From: Actinobacillus arthritidis
GTDB lineage: Bacteria > Pseudomonadota > Gammaproteobacteria > Enterobacterales > Pasteurellaceae
Assembly (NCBI RefSeq): GCF_029774155.1
Contig: NZ_CP103833.1
Coordinates: 2,202,747-2,266,746 of the forward strand
Length of the DNA stretch: 64,000 nucleotides
Reading direction: 5' to 3'
The notes under the pieces were generated by a model. That model searched no databases. It saw only the letters and a list, made by a program, of their open reading frames with translations, and was not told where the DNA came from. The position numbers were made by a program, and so were the translations under genes. This document shows, in pieces, positions 38,736 through 51,827 of this stretch; position 1 is the first letter of the stretch, and every line of letters starts with the position of its first letter.

Positions 38736-38822
38736 GCCCGAGTGGCGGAATCGGTAGACGCAAGGGATTTAAAATCCCTCGCCTTTCGGGGCGTGCCAGT
38801 TCAAGTCTGGCCTCGGGCACCA
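38736..38822 (+). tRNA. tRNA-Leu (TAA), copy 3
   Basis: Identical 87-base sequence to copy 1. It directly follows another Leu copy, which breaks the Gly-Leu alternation. Confidence 0.97.
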
Positions 38823-38869
38823 TTCGATAATAAACTTTCAAAATTATTTAGATTTAAAATAATCTCAAT

Positions 38870-38945
<76 letters not shown>

Positions 38946-38966
38946 TTTCATCATATCAAAGCAGAT

Positions 38967-38989
38967 AGCACCATAAGGTGCTTTTTTTA
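38967..38989 (+). terminator. Terminator of the tRNA operon
   Basis: AGCACC (38967-38972), ATAA loop, GGTGCT (38977-38982), then TTTTTTT. Confidence 0.88.
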
Positions 38990-39102
38990 TATCTAAAATT
39001 ACCTCTGTTATTCTTACACAATATTTTTCGAATTTTACAGCGTTTGCCTATGACATTATTTATTTCGAGTGGAATGGAATGTTCGGGGTAAACTGTTATC
39101 GT

Positions 39103-39146
39103 ATATAAAATCAATGCCGCAACAAATAGAACATTGTTGCGGCATT
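39103..39146 (-). terminator. Terminator of uvrD
   Basis: AATGCCGCAACAA (39113-39125) pairs with TTGTTGCGGCATT (39134-39146). On the minus strand GATTTTATA follows. Between 38990 and 39102 I see nothing else. Confidence 0.75.
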
Positions 39147-39177
39147 TTAAATTGAGCAGTTAACTGAAGTATAAACT

Positions 39178-41374
39178 TTATACTTTTTCGAGATTCGCCA
39201 TTTTAGCAATCAACCATTTAATACCGTTACCGGCAAAAGCGATTTGTAAGCGAGTTGCTTCGCCACTGCCTTCTACGTTAATAATCGTGCCTTGTCCGAA
39301 TTTTGCGTGCTGTACTTTTTGCCCCATTTTCCAGTTATTGTCTGCTAAACAAGAAGCGGTCGTTTTTGTTGAATTTTTTGCAAAAGGTGTGCTTTGAGCA
39401 AAACTTGCCGCACGGTTGATAGAGCCTCTCAAACGTACTTCTCGAATATGCTGTTCGGGCAATTCGGCAATAAAACGAGAGGCGATATGACGCTCTTCTT
39501 TACCATATAAACGTCTGAGTTCGGCATAACTAATCGTTAATTTTTTCTTCGCTCGGGTAATGCCGACATAAGCCAAACGGCGTTCTTCTTGCAGTCTGCC
39601 TTCGTCAAAACTCATTCCGCTTGGGAAAATGCCTTCTTCTACGCCGACCATAAATACACGGGGAAATTCTAAGCCTTTTGCTGAATGTAGCGTCATTAAT
39701 TCGACATAATCTTGATGCGGAGAGGCTTGTGCTTCGCCGGCTTCTAATGAGGCGTGAGTTAAAAATGCGGTGAGATCCGACATTTCTTCCGCTTCGTCAG
39801 GCTTGCTGAATTGTTTGGTAGCGGTGACTAACTCTTCTAAGTTCTCAATACGAACTTCGCCTTTTTCTCCTTTTTCTTGCTGATACATTTCGTATAAACC
39901 GGATTTTTTAATCACAAAATCGGTTTGTTCAAACAATGGCATTTGCTCGGTTTCTTGCTCGAGTGCATTAATCAATTCGACAAAACGCAGTAAGGCGGAG
40001 GCGGCTCTGCCGGACAGTTGTTCTTCTTGCACAGCCACTTGAATCGCCTGCCATAAGGTTATTTGGCGATTCCGGGTAATTTGACGAATCGTATCTAACG
40101 TGCGTTCGCCAATTCCTCTTGGCGGTGTATTAATTACACGTTCAAATGCGGCATCATCTTGGCGATTCGCAATTAAACGTAAATAGGCTAACGCATCTTT
40201 GATTTCTTGACGCTCGAAGAAGCGCATACCGCCATAAATACGGTAAGGAATATTCGCTTGAATTAATGCTTCCTCAATCACACGAGATTGGCTGTTACTA
40301 CGATATAACACCGCACATTCGTTTAAGTCGCCTTCGTCTTCTTTCCATTGTTTGATTTGTGACGCAACAAAACGGGCTTCATCCAATTCGTTGAAAGCAC
40401 AATAAATTTCAACCGGATCACCATCGCCTTGATCGGTCCATAAATTCTTACCTAAACGATCTTCGTTATTGGAAATCAATTCGTTGGCGGTGGCAAGAAT
40501 ATGGCCGGTTGAACGATAATTTTGCTCAAGACGAATGGTTTCCGCTTTTTGGTAGTCATTTAAGAAACGTTGAATATTTTCAACCTGCGCACCACGCCAG
40601 CCATAAATCGATTGGTCGTCATCGCCAACAATCATCACGTTACCGGTTTCACCGGCAAGCAGACGGATTAAGTCATATTGAATATTGTTGGTATCTTGGA
40701 ACTCATCGATCAGGATCTGCTGAAAACGTTGTTGATAGCGTTGCAAAATCGGCGGTTTATCTCTAAATAGCTCATAAGCTCGAATCAATAATTCGGCAAA
40801 ATCTAACAAGCCAGCACGATCACAGGCATCTTGATAAATTTGGTAGATTTGGACTAATTTCTTTTCATTCGGATCGTTATGATGATCAATATCTTTCGGG
40901 CGTTTGCCTTTATCTTTCTGTGAACTGATATACCACGCTACGTGCTTCGGCGGGAAATGCTTTTCATCAATATTGTGTAGTTTTAACAAGCGTTTCAGTA
41001 AACGTTGCTGATCTTCGCTGTCCATAATTTGGAAATCTTGCGGTAGATTAGCGTCAAGGTAATGCGAGCGTAACAAGCGGTTAGCAATGCTGTGGAATGT
41101 ACCGACCCACATACCGAACAGGCGGTGATGACTGCTGGAAGAAAGAGTATGTTCGATACGATGACGCATTTCCGCCACGCTTTATTGGTAAAGGTGACTG
41201 CTAGAATATTTGATTCCGGTACGTTTTCTACACCGATTAACCACGCAATACGATGTGTCAGCACCCGTGTTTTACCGGAACCGGCTCCTGCCAAGACTAA
41301 ATAATTGCCCAACGGTGCGCGACAGCCTCTCGCTGTTTATCATTTAATCCGTCTAATAATAAAGAAAAATCCAT
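39178..41374 (-). CDS. uvrD: DNA helicase II UvrD (two frameshifts near N-terminus)
   Basis: Superfamily 1A helicase for mismatch and excision repair, about 732 residues after repair. Start [19 protein letters not shown] at 41374. One G is missing at about 41318; GCGGCACCG restores [29 protein letters not shown] second base is missing at about 41183; GCGGTGGCGG restores [13 protein letters not shown]. Helicase motifs are intact after that: [51 protein letters not shown]. The C-terminal [16 protein letters not shown] matches UvrD rather than Rep. Confidence 0.92.
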
Positions 41375-41722
41375 TACCGCCTCGTATTTAATTAATGTTT
41401 GTTTATACAGTTAATCCTATTATAGATCAAAGCGGTTAAATTTAGCGAAGGTTTTTCAAAGAACCTTTAATTTCTTATGTGAATTAAATAATAAATTGAA
41501 TAGTCTTAATTCATTAACTTATTAAGTTTAATAAATATGATGTAATGTTACAAAATTGTAACAAATAAACTTTTTTTTGTATAACAATGTAAGATTGTTT
41601 GTGGTAGATAATAATTTATTTTAGTCTATAAATAGGACTATTTTAATTCTATTACAGTATTAAATTAGCTTTAGCTGAAATAATGCTTTTTTAAGCATAA
41701 TTATAAGTGAAGGACACTTTAT
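41375..41722. other. Promoter region between uvrD and the trimeric autotransporter
   Basis: 348 AT-rich bases with no gene. The first 100 bases hold uvrD's upstream region and an uptake-signal half. For the adhesin I see TTGTAA (41556-41561), 18-base spacer, TATAAC (41580-41585), with T8 at 41571-41578 inside the spacer. A perfect palindrome TGTTACAAAATTGTAACA (41546-41563) overlaps the -35. AAGGA precedes ATG 41723. Confidence 0.5.
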
Positions 41723-44700
41723 ATGAATAAAATTTTCAAAGTTATTTGGAATCATGCAACACAATCTATGGTGGTGGTATCTGAACTTACTAAATCAAAA
41801 GGTAAGTCATCATCTACAACCGATGAACGCAACGAGCCAACGGCAGGAAGCACTTTATTAAATCTTGGTGTGGGTACTGCGGCTACGACACTCGGTCTTT
41901 TAGGCAGTGTATTAGTTTCTGATGCACATGCCGCAGTTGGTCTTATCAAGCTTGAGCCAACATTGGGTATTACTAGTAATACAGGTGACAGTACAGCAGT
42001 AGCTAATTCATTTGTATCTGGCGTAAATCTAAATACTACTGCGGGTGGTTCAGTTTTAGTTGGTAGAAACTCTACGATGTTTAATGCAACTGAAAGAGGA
42101 GATATGAAAGATGCTGTTGCATTAGTCGCAAACAGTACTATTGCCGGTTCCCGTTCCGCTAGCCTTGGTTTTAACCTTACTGTGACCGGTACAGAATCGG
42201 TAGCGGTAGGTACGAATGCTACGATTACAGGAGGACAGGCCGTCGGTATCGGTTTTGGTACAAATGCAACTGGTCAACAATCAACGGCTATAGGTAATGA
42301 CTCTCAAGCAACGGGATATCTTGCTGTTGCGATTGGTGCGGATGATATTGATGGCGCCAAATCGACAGCAACGAAAGATCTTGTTTCTTTAGATGGTCGA
42401 AACATGAGTGTTGCACAAGCATATAAAACTCTAACAAAAAGCGATCTTATTCAAACACGTACTGATGGAAGTACCGATTTATATCGTGCAACTACAGCAA
42501 GTGGTACTGCGTCGGTTGCTATTGGTGGTTATGCACAATCAAAAGGGGCACTAGCAACTGCAATTGGTACTAATACAACTGCTTCAGGTATAGCGTCTAT
42601 GGCTGTCGGTGTGGGGGCACAAGCGACTCAAACATCAGCACTTTCAATGGGTACAGGTTCAAAAGCAGAAGCGAAAAATTCCGCCGCAATCGGGACAGCT
42701 ACACACACAACAATTGAAGATTCTATTGCGTTAGGTTCTAATGCTAAAGTAGAAAGTCTTGCAAATAAAGGTTCTGTTGCGTTAGGTTCTAATGCGACGG
42801 CAACAGTCGCGCAACACCTACAAATACAGCAACAGTGAATACATTAACTTATTCGGGCTTTGCGGGAAAAAACCCAACTGCGGTTCTTTCTGTAGGTTCT
42901 GACACAGAAAAACGTCAGATTCAAAATGTGGTCACGGGACGAATTGAGGATTCTTCAACAGATGCGATTAATGGTTCGCAATTATATGCCACTCAACATC
43001 TTTTAGGTAATGTCACCACATCTATTGATACCATTTTAGGCGGTGATGCAAGCGTTGCAAATACCGGCACAATTACGATGACTAATATCGGTGGTACAAC
43101 CAAAACTACCATTCATGATGCTATTGCCGCAGTAAAAGAAACTGTTGTAGAAGGTAAAAATACAAAGGTAACAGCTGATATTAAGGCAAATGGTTCTACT
43201 ACTTATAAAATTGATGCGGTAGATACTTCAGCATCTGTTTCTCCTGGATCAGGAGATGTAACAGTAAAGGCGCAAAATCCGACAGCAGTTGGTAATGCGG
43301 ATGTTACGGATTATGTCATTGATTTGTCAACGTCAACTAGAACGAATATTACTCACGGTGTAAATGCAAATACGACTGTTACCAATAAAGGATTAACATT
43401 CACAGCGGATTCCGGACCAGAAACCTTACGTAAATTAGGTGAGAAATTAGCACTAAATGGTGATGGTGATTTAATCGCAACAACAGTATCTACCGGAAAG
43501 GTTGAAATTGCAACAACTCAAGAGTTAAAAGATGCAGTTACTAATGCGACAAATGCCTTACAGAGCTTTACTACAACGGTTGATGGAACCAATGTTGCCC
43601 AAACAGTAAATAAAAATCAGACTAAAGCGAACTTTAATACTGGAGATAATATTGAGTTAACTGTCTGCGACTAACGGTATTACGATTGCAACTAAAAAAG
43701 ATGTAACATTTGGTAATCTGAATGTAGAAGGAGATACGGTAGTAAATGACTTTAAGGTTAATCCGGGATCTACTATTAATATGGGTGGAAATACCATTAC
43801 CAATGTAGGTGCCCCTAAAGCGGATGATGATGCTGCAACTAAAAAATATGTTAAGGATACTCGTACACTTGTTACTTCAAACGATATAGAAGTTACAAGA
43901 ACAGATAACGGCGATACTATTACTTTTGATTTAAAAGTAAAACCGGCGCAGCGGCAAAAGTGGGCTGGAATATTGCGGCAAATGGCACAAACTCAACTGA
44001 GGTTATTGCTGATGCGGATGTAAGTTTAAACAACACCGATGGTAATATCGTAATTACTAAGGAAACCACGGACAACAACGTGACGTTTGGCTTAAACAAA
44101 AACATTAGTGTCGGTAAAGACGGCGTTGATGGCGTAGATGGCTCAGTAGGTGCGAAGGGTAAAGACGGCTCTTCTGTGGTATTAAACGGTAAAGACGGTT
44201 CAATCGGCTTAACCGGTCCGAAAGGTACAGACGGAAAAACGCCGACAACCAATATCCGAGTGAAGGATGGTCAACCTGGCGTAGATGGTCAACCGGGTGA
44301 AACGAAAACACGTATTGTGTATGACACACCGGATGGCGAAGAGCAAGTAGCGACCTTGAATGACGGCTTAAAATTCGTTGGCGATAAAGGTCAAGTCATT
44401 AAGAAAAAACTGAATGAGACCTTAGCAATCAAAGGTAAGTTAGCGGATACAGCGGCTGTCACGGATAAAAACTTACGTGTAGATAATGATGGCGATGAGC
44501 TTATCATTAAGATGGCGAAAGCATTAACGGATTTAACGAATGCGACCTTTACCTCAGGTACAGGTAACACCGTTATTGACGGCAATGGCATCACAATCAC
44601 CCCGACAGGCGGTGGCAAATCGGTAACCTTAACGGATAACGGCCTTAATAACGGCGGTAACAAAATTACTGACGTAGCTAAAGGTGAAGCTCCGACAGAT

Positions 44701-47700
44701 GCGGTTAACGTGAGCCAGTTGGAAGATGTGAAAACAACAGTAAATGCTGGTTGGAATATTGCGACAAACGGTACGAACTCAACTAACGTTGCACCGAAAG
44801 GCAATGTGAGCTTAAACAACACTGACGGCAATATCCTGATTACTAAAACAGATACGAACAATGACGTCCTCTTTGGCTTAAACAAAGATATTACGGTAGG
44901 TAAAGACGGTGTTGATGGCGTAGATGGCTCAGTGGGTGCGAAGGGTAAAGACGGCTCTTCTGTGGTATTAAACGGTAAAGACGGTTCAATCGGCTTAACC
45001 GGTCCGAAAGGTACAGACGGAAAAACGCCGACAACCAATATCCGAGTGAAGGATGGTCAACCTGGCGTAGATGGTCAACCGGGTGAAACGAAAACACGTA
45101 TTGTGTATGACACACCGGATGGCGAAGAGCAAGTAGCGACCTTGAATGACGGCTTAAAATTCGTTGGCGATAAAGGTCAAGTCATTAAGAAAAAACTGAA
45201 TGAGACCTTAGCAATCAAAGGTAAGTTAGCGGATACAGCGGCTGTCACGGATAAAAACTTACGTGTAGATAATGATGGCGATGAGCTTATCATTAAGATG
45301 GCGAAAGCATTAACGGATTTAACGAATGCGACCTTTACCTCAGGTACAGGTAACACCGTTATTGACGGCAATGGCATCACAATCACCCCGACAGGCGGTG
45401 GCAAATCGGTAACCTTAACGGATAACGGCCTTAATAACGGCGGTAACAAAATTACTGACGTAGCTAAAGGTGAAGCTCCGACAGATGCGGTTAACGTGAG
45501 CCAGTTGGAAGATGTGAAAACAACAGTAAATGCTGGTTGGAATATTGCGACAAACGGTACGAACTCAACTAACGTTGCACCGAAAGGCAATGTGAGCTTA
45601 AACAACACTGACGGCAATATCCTGATTACTAAAACAGATACGAACAATGACGTCCTCTTTGGCTTAAACAAAGATATTACGGTAGGTAAAGACGGCGTTG
45701 ATGGCGTAGATGGCTCAGTGGGTGCGAAGGGTAAAGACGGCTCTTCTGTGGTGTTAAACGGTAAAGACGGTTCAATTGGCTTAACAGGTCCGAAAGGTGC
45801 AGACGGCACGCCAGGTGTGAGTACAAATATTCGTGCAGAGAAAGGTGAACCAGGTGTAAATGGTCAACCGGGTGAATCGAAGACACGTATTGTGTATGAC
45901 ACACCGGACGGTGAAGAACAAGTTGCGACCTTGAATGACGGCTTAAAATTCGTTGGCGATAAAGGTCAAGTCATTAAGAAAAAACTGAATGAGACCTTAG
46001 CAATCAAAGGTAAGTTAGCGGATACAGCGGCTGTCACGGATAAAAACTTACGTGTAGATAATGATGGCGATGAGCTTATCATTAAGATGGCGAAAGCATT
46101 AACGGATTTAACGAATGCGACCTTTACATCAAATACAGGCGATACTGTGATTGATGGCAATGGCATCACAATTAATCCGACAGGTGGTACATCAGTTAGC
46201 TTAACGAATACCGGCTTAAACAACGGTGATAACAAAATCACGAATGTTGCAACAGGTACGAATAATACAGATGCGGTTAACGTAAGCCAGTTGGAAGATG
46301 TGAAAACAACAGTAAATGCCGGTTGGAATATTGCGACAAACGGTACGAACTCAACTAACGTTGCACCGAAAGGCAATGTGAGCTTAAACAACACTGACGG
46401 CAATATCCTGATTACTAAAACAGATACGAACAATGACGTCCTCTTTGGCTTAAACAAAGATATTACGGTAGGTAAAGACGGTGTTGATGGCGTAGATGGC
46501 TCAGTGGGTGCGAAAGGTAAAGATGGCTCTTCTGTGGTGTTAAACGGTAAAGACGGTTCAATCGGCTTAACCGGTCCGAAAGGTACAGACGGAAAAACGC
46601 CGACAACCAATATCCGAGTGAAGGATGGTCAACCTGGCGTAGATGGTCAACCGGGTGAAACGAAAACACGTATTGTGTATGACACACCGGATGGCGAAGA
46701 GCAAGTAGCGACCTTGAATGACGGCTTAAAATTCGTTGGCGATAAAGGTCAAGTCATTAAGAAAAAACTGAATGAGACCTTAGCAATCAAAGGTAAGTTA
46801 GCGGATACAGCGGCTGTCACGGATAAAAACTTACGTGTAGATAATGATGGCGATGAGCTTATCATTAAGATGGCGAAAGCATTAACGGATTTAACGAATG
46901 CGACCTTTACCTCAGGTACAGGTAACACCGTTATTGACGGCAATGGCATCACAATCACCCCGACAGGCGGTGGCAAATCGGTAACCTTAACGGATAACGG
47001 CCTTAATAACGGCGGTAACAAAATTACTGACGTAGCTAAAGGTGAAGCTCCGACAGATGCGGTTAACGTGAGCCAGTTGGAAGATGTGAAAACAACAGTA
47101 AATGCTGGTTGGAATATTGCGACAAACGGTACGAACTCAACTAACGTTGCACCGAAAGGCAATGTGAGCTTAAACAACACTGACGGCAATATCCTGATTA
47201 CTAAAACAGATACGAACAATGACGTCCTCTTTGGCTTAAACAAAGATATTACGGTAGGTAAAGACGGTGTTGATGGCGTAGATGGCTCAGTGGGTGCGAA
47301 AGGTAAAGATGGCTCTTCTGTGGTGTTAAACGGTAAAGACGGTTCAATCGGCTTAACCGGTCCGAAAGGTGCAGACGGCACGCCAGGTGTGAGTACAAAT
47401 ATTCGTGCAGAGAAAGGTGAACCAGGTGTAAATGGTCAACCGGGTGAATCGAAGACACGTATTGTGTATGACACACCGGACGGTGAAGAACAAGTTGCGA
47501 CCTTGAACGACGGCTTAAAATTCGTTGGTGATACAGGTGCAGTTATTAAGAAAAAACTGAATGAAACCTTAGCGATCAAAGGTAAGTTAGCAAATACAGC
47601 AGATGTTACAGCTGAAAACTTACGTGTAGATAATGATGGCGATGAGCTTATCATTAAGATGGCGAAAGCATTAACGGATTTAACGAATGCGACCTTTACC

Positions 47701-50700
47701 TCAGGTACAGGTAACACCGTTATTGACGGCAATGGCATCACAATTAATCCGACAGGTGGTACATCAGTTAGCTTAACGAATACCGGCTTAAACAACGGTG
47801 ATAACAAAATCACGAATGTTGCAACAGGTACGAATAATACAGATGCGGTTAACGTGAGCCAGTTGAATGACGTGAAAAATATTGCGAACGCGGGTTGGAA
47901 TATTGCGGCTAATGGCACAAACGCAACTAACGTTGCACCGAAAGGTAATGTGAGCTTAAACAACACTGACGGTAATATCCTGATTACGAAGGAAACGACT
48001 GACAACAATGTTACTTTTGCTTTAAACAAAGACCTTACATTAGGTAAAGTGGGCAAAGACGGCGTGGACGGTGAAGACGGTTCATTAGGTGTTAACGGTA
48101 AAGATGGCTCATCAGTTGTCTTAAATGGTAAAGACGGTTCAATCGGCTTAACAGGTCCGAAAGGCGCAGATGGCACGCCAGGTGTGAGTACAAATATTCG
48201 TGCAGAGAAAGGTGAACCAGGTGTAAATGGTCAACCGGGTGAAACGAAGACACGTATTGTGTATGACACACCGGATGGCGAAGAGCAAGTAGCGACCTTG
48301 AACGACGGCTTAAAATTCGTTGGCGATAAAGGTCAAGTCATTAAGAAAAAACTGAATGAGACCTTAGCAATCAAAGGTAAGTTAGCGGATACAGCGGCTG
48401 TCACGGATAAAAACTTACGTGTAGATAATGATGGCGATGAGCTTATCATTAAGATGGCGAAAGCATTAACGGATTTAACGAATGCGACCTTTACCTCAGG
48501 TACAGGTAACACCGTTATTGACGGCAATGGCATCACAATTAATCCGACAGGTGGTACATCAGTTAGCTTAACGAATACCGGCTTAAACAACGGTGATAAC
48601 AAAATCACGAATGTTGCGACAGGTACGAATAATACAGATGCGGTTAACGTAAGCCAGTTGAATGACGTGAAAAATATTGCGAACGCGGGTTGGAATATTG
48701 CGGCTAATGGCACAAACGCAACTAACGTTGCACCGAAAGGTAATGTGAGCTTAAACAACACTGACGGTAATATCCTGATTACGAAGGAAACGACTGACAA
48801 CAATGTTACTTTTGCTTTAAACAAAGACCTTACATTAGGTAAAGTGGGCAAAGACGGCGTGGACGGTGAAGACGGTTCATTAGGTGTTAACGGTAAAGAT
48901 GGCTCATCAGTTGTCTTAAATGGTAAAGACGGTTCAATCGGCTTAACAGGTCCGAAAGGCGCAGATGGCACGCCAGGTGTGAGTACAAATATTCGTGCAG
49001 AGAAAGGTGAACCAGGTGTAAATGGTCAACCGGGTGAAACGAAGACACGTATTGTGTATGACACACCGGATGGCGAAGAGCAAGTAGCGACCTTGAACGA
49101 CGGCTTAAAATTCGTTGGCGATAAAGGTCAAGTCATTAAGAAAAAACTGAATGAGACCTTAGCAATCAAAGGTAAGTTAGCGGATACAGCGGCTGTCACG
49201 GATAAAAACTTACGTGTAGATAATGATGGCGATGAGCTTATCATTAAGATGGCGAAAGCATTAACGGATTTAACGAATGCGACCTTTACCTCAGGTACAG
49301 GTAACACCGTTATTGACGGCAATGGCATCACAATTAATCCGACAGGTGGTACATCAGTTAGCTTAACGAATACCGGCTTAAACAACGGTGATAACAAAAT
49401 CACGAATGTTGCAACAGGTACGAATAATACAGATGCGGTTAACGTAAGCCAGTTGAATGACGTGAAAAATATTGCGAACGCGGGTTGGAATATTGCGGCT
49501 AATGGCACAAACGCAACTAACGTTGCACCGAAAGGTAATGTGAGCTTAAACAACACTGACGGTAATATCCTGATTACGAAGGAAACGACTGACAACAATG
49601 TTACTTTTGCTTTAAACAAAGACCTTACATTAGGTAAAGTGGGCAAAGACGGCGTGGACGGTGAAGACGGTTCATTAGGTGTTAACGGTAAAGATGGCTC
49701 ATCAGTTGTCTTAAATGGTAAAGACGGTTCAATCGGCTTAACAGGTCCGAAAGGCGCAGATGGCAAAACACCGACAACCAATATCCGAGTTAAAAACGGT
49801 GAACCGGGCGTAAATGGCCAGCCGGGTGAATCGAAGACACGTATTGTGTATGACACACCGGACGGTGAAGAACAAGTGGCGACCTTGAATGACGGCTTAA
49901 AATTCGTTGGCGATAAAGGTCAAGTCATTAAGAAAAAACTGAATGAGACCTTAGCAATCAAAGGTAAGTTAGCGGATACAGCGGCTGTCACGGATAAAAA
50001 CTTACGTGTAGATAATGATGGCGATGAGCTTATCATTAAGATGGCGAAAGCATTAACGGATTTAACGAATGCGACCTTTACCTCAGGTACAGGTAACACC
50101 GTTATTGACGGCAATGGCATCACAATTAATCCGACAGGTGGTACATCAGTTAGCTTAACGAATACCGGCTTAAACAACGGTGGTAATAAAATTACGAACG
50201 TTGCAACAGGTACGGATGATACGGATGCGGTTAACGTGAGCCAATTAAATGCGGTTAACTCTACGGCAAATGCGGGTTGGAATATTCAAACTAACGGCAA
50301 TACTTCAACTAATGTTAAACCGGGCAATACGGTGAATTTTGCAAACGGAGACAATATCGTTATTAATAATAATGGTACAAATGTGACTGTTGGCTTATCG
50401 AAAGATATTGACCTAAGTAAAGACGGTAGTATTAAAGCCGGTGATACTGTCATGAATAATGATGGTGTGAAAGTTGGTGATGAAGTATCGTTGACTAAAG
50501 ATGGTTTAACTGTAGGTGATGTGAATATTTCAGTGCAAACAGGTATCAATGCTGGTGACAAACAAATCACAAACGTGAAAAGTGGTTTAGACGGTACTAA
50601 ACTTTCAGATGCGAAAGGCGATACATTGAAGAATGCTGCAAATATCGGTGATCTACAAATCGCAGTATCAAGTGTAACCGATGCTTCACAAGGTGGTGGT

Positions 50701-51669
50701 TTTGGTTTAGCAGATGATAATGGCAATACAGTGACAGAAAATCTTGGAAAAACTATCCAAGTGAAAGGTGACGGTAATGTGAAAACAACTGTAACTGGTA
50801 AGTCACTCACAGTAGGCTTAAACAAGGATGTTGACTTAGGCAAAGACGGAAGCTTAACAACTGGTGGTACGAAAGTATCAGACAAAGGTGTAAGTTTTAC
50901 TGATTCACTAGTGAATTTAACCAGCAATGGTTTAGATAACGGTGGTAACAAAGTTATTAACGTAAAAGCGGGTGATGTAAGTGAAACCAGTACAGATGCT
51001 GTAAACGGTAGCCAATTACACGCAACTAACCAAAATGTAACAAACCTTCAAAATACTGTTGCGAAAGGTTGGAACATTGAGGCTGATAAGGTTTATGGCT
51101 CAACAGGTGAAGTGATTGGTAAATCAAAAGCTAATGTTGCGATGGGAGATACCGTTGCGGTTAAAGCAGGCAATAACATTGAGATTACTCAAGATGGTAA
51201 AAACATTGCAATTGCAACTTCTGTAAATCCAAACTTTGATAGTGTGAAAATTGGTAAAGGTAGCAATACCGCAATAATTAGCACAACTGAAGATGGTGCA
51301 ATTAAGGTTGCTAATGCAAATGGTGGTCCAACTCGTATTACCAATGTTGCGGCAGGTAAGAAGGATAATGATGCTGTAAATGTGGCACAATTAAAAGGTG
51401 CAGTAAGTAGCATTAGTCATAATATCAATAAAGTTGATAAAGACTTACGTGCTGGTATTGCAGGAGCAATGGTCGCTGGTAACTTATATCATGTAACGAT
51501 ACCAGGTAAATCAATGATCTCTGCAGGTATTGGTACTTATAAAAACCAAGGTGCAGTAGCAGTAGGTTATTCACGTTTATCGGATAACGGTAAGATTGGT
51601 GTGAAATTCTCTGTAAACACTAATACACGTGGTGACTCCGGTGCGGCAAGTGTAGGTTATCAGTGGTAA
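41723..51669 (+). CDS. Giant trimeric autotransporter adhesin (three indels)
   Basis: Type Vc autotransporter, about 3,315 residues after repair. It opens with an extended signal peptide region (MNKIFKVIWNHATQSMVVVSE) and cleaves near SDAHA. A YadA-like head of GTNATxxG/AIGxxA repeats lies at about 42,000-42,800, with a neck motif DAINGSQLYA. Eight near-identical units follow (43,966-50,277), each with GWNIA, collagen-like Gly-X-Y runs and a TDAVNVSQL neck. The stalk continues, and the YadA anchor ends in SVGYQW. Frames break at about 42,813 (missing G), 43,665 (one extra or two missing) and 43,951 (missing G). It resembles APP Apa/Adh adhesins in layout. Confidence 0.92.
43966..50277 (+). 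repeat. Eight tandem units of 786-795 bp in the adhesin
   Basis: Measured between successive TGG codons of the GWNI motif: 43966, 44752, 45538, 46324, 47110, 47896, 48691, 49486 and 50278. This gives five units of 786 bp, two of 795 and one of 792. All are in frame. Large parts are identical between units; the collagen-like part comes in two or three interchangeable forms (GKTPTTNIRVKDGQ or GTPGVSTNIRAEKGE). Confidence 0.95.
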
Positions 51670-51695
51670 TCACTAACTTGTAGCAAGCAATAATA

Positions 51696-51728
51696 AAAAC
51701 CTCAGTTCGAAAGAACTGAGGTTTTTTT
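51696..51728 (+). terminator. Terminator of the trimeric autotransporter
   Basis: AAACCTCAGTTC (51697-51708), GAAA loop, GAACTGAGGTTT (51713-51724), then TTTTT. Confidence 0.92.
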
Positions 51729-51784
51729 ATGAGGAAAATTTGCAAAAAATCAGTGAAATTTGACCGCTTGTCAGGTCATCGGAA

Positions 51785-51815
51785 AACAAAAAAGCACGAG
51801 CTAAACTCGTGCTTT
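51785..51815 (-). terminator. Terminator of lolCDE
   Basis: AAAGCACGAG (51791-51800) pairs with CTCGTGCTTT (51806-51815). On the minus strand TTTTGTTTTCC follows. It lies 12 bases after the lolE stop. Confidence 0.88.
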
Positions 51816-51827
51816 GCCATATCAAAG

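Noticed and set aside
44105..51413. Many long minus-strand open frames of 75-246 residues within the adhesin
   Set aside because: They recur with the same period as the plus-strand repeats and are shadows of its codon use; no ribosome site or family similarity.
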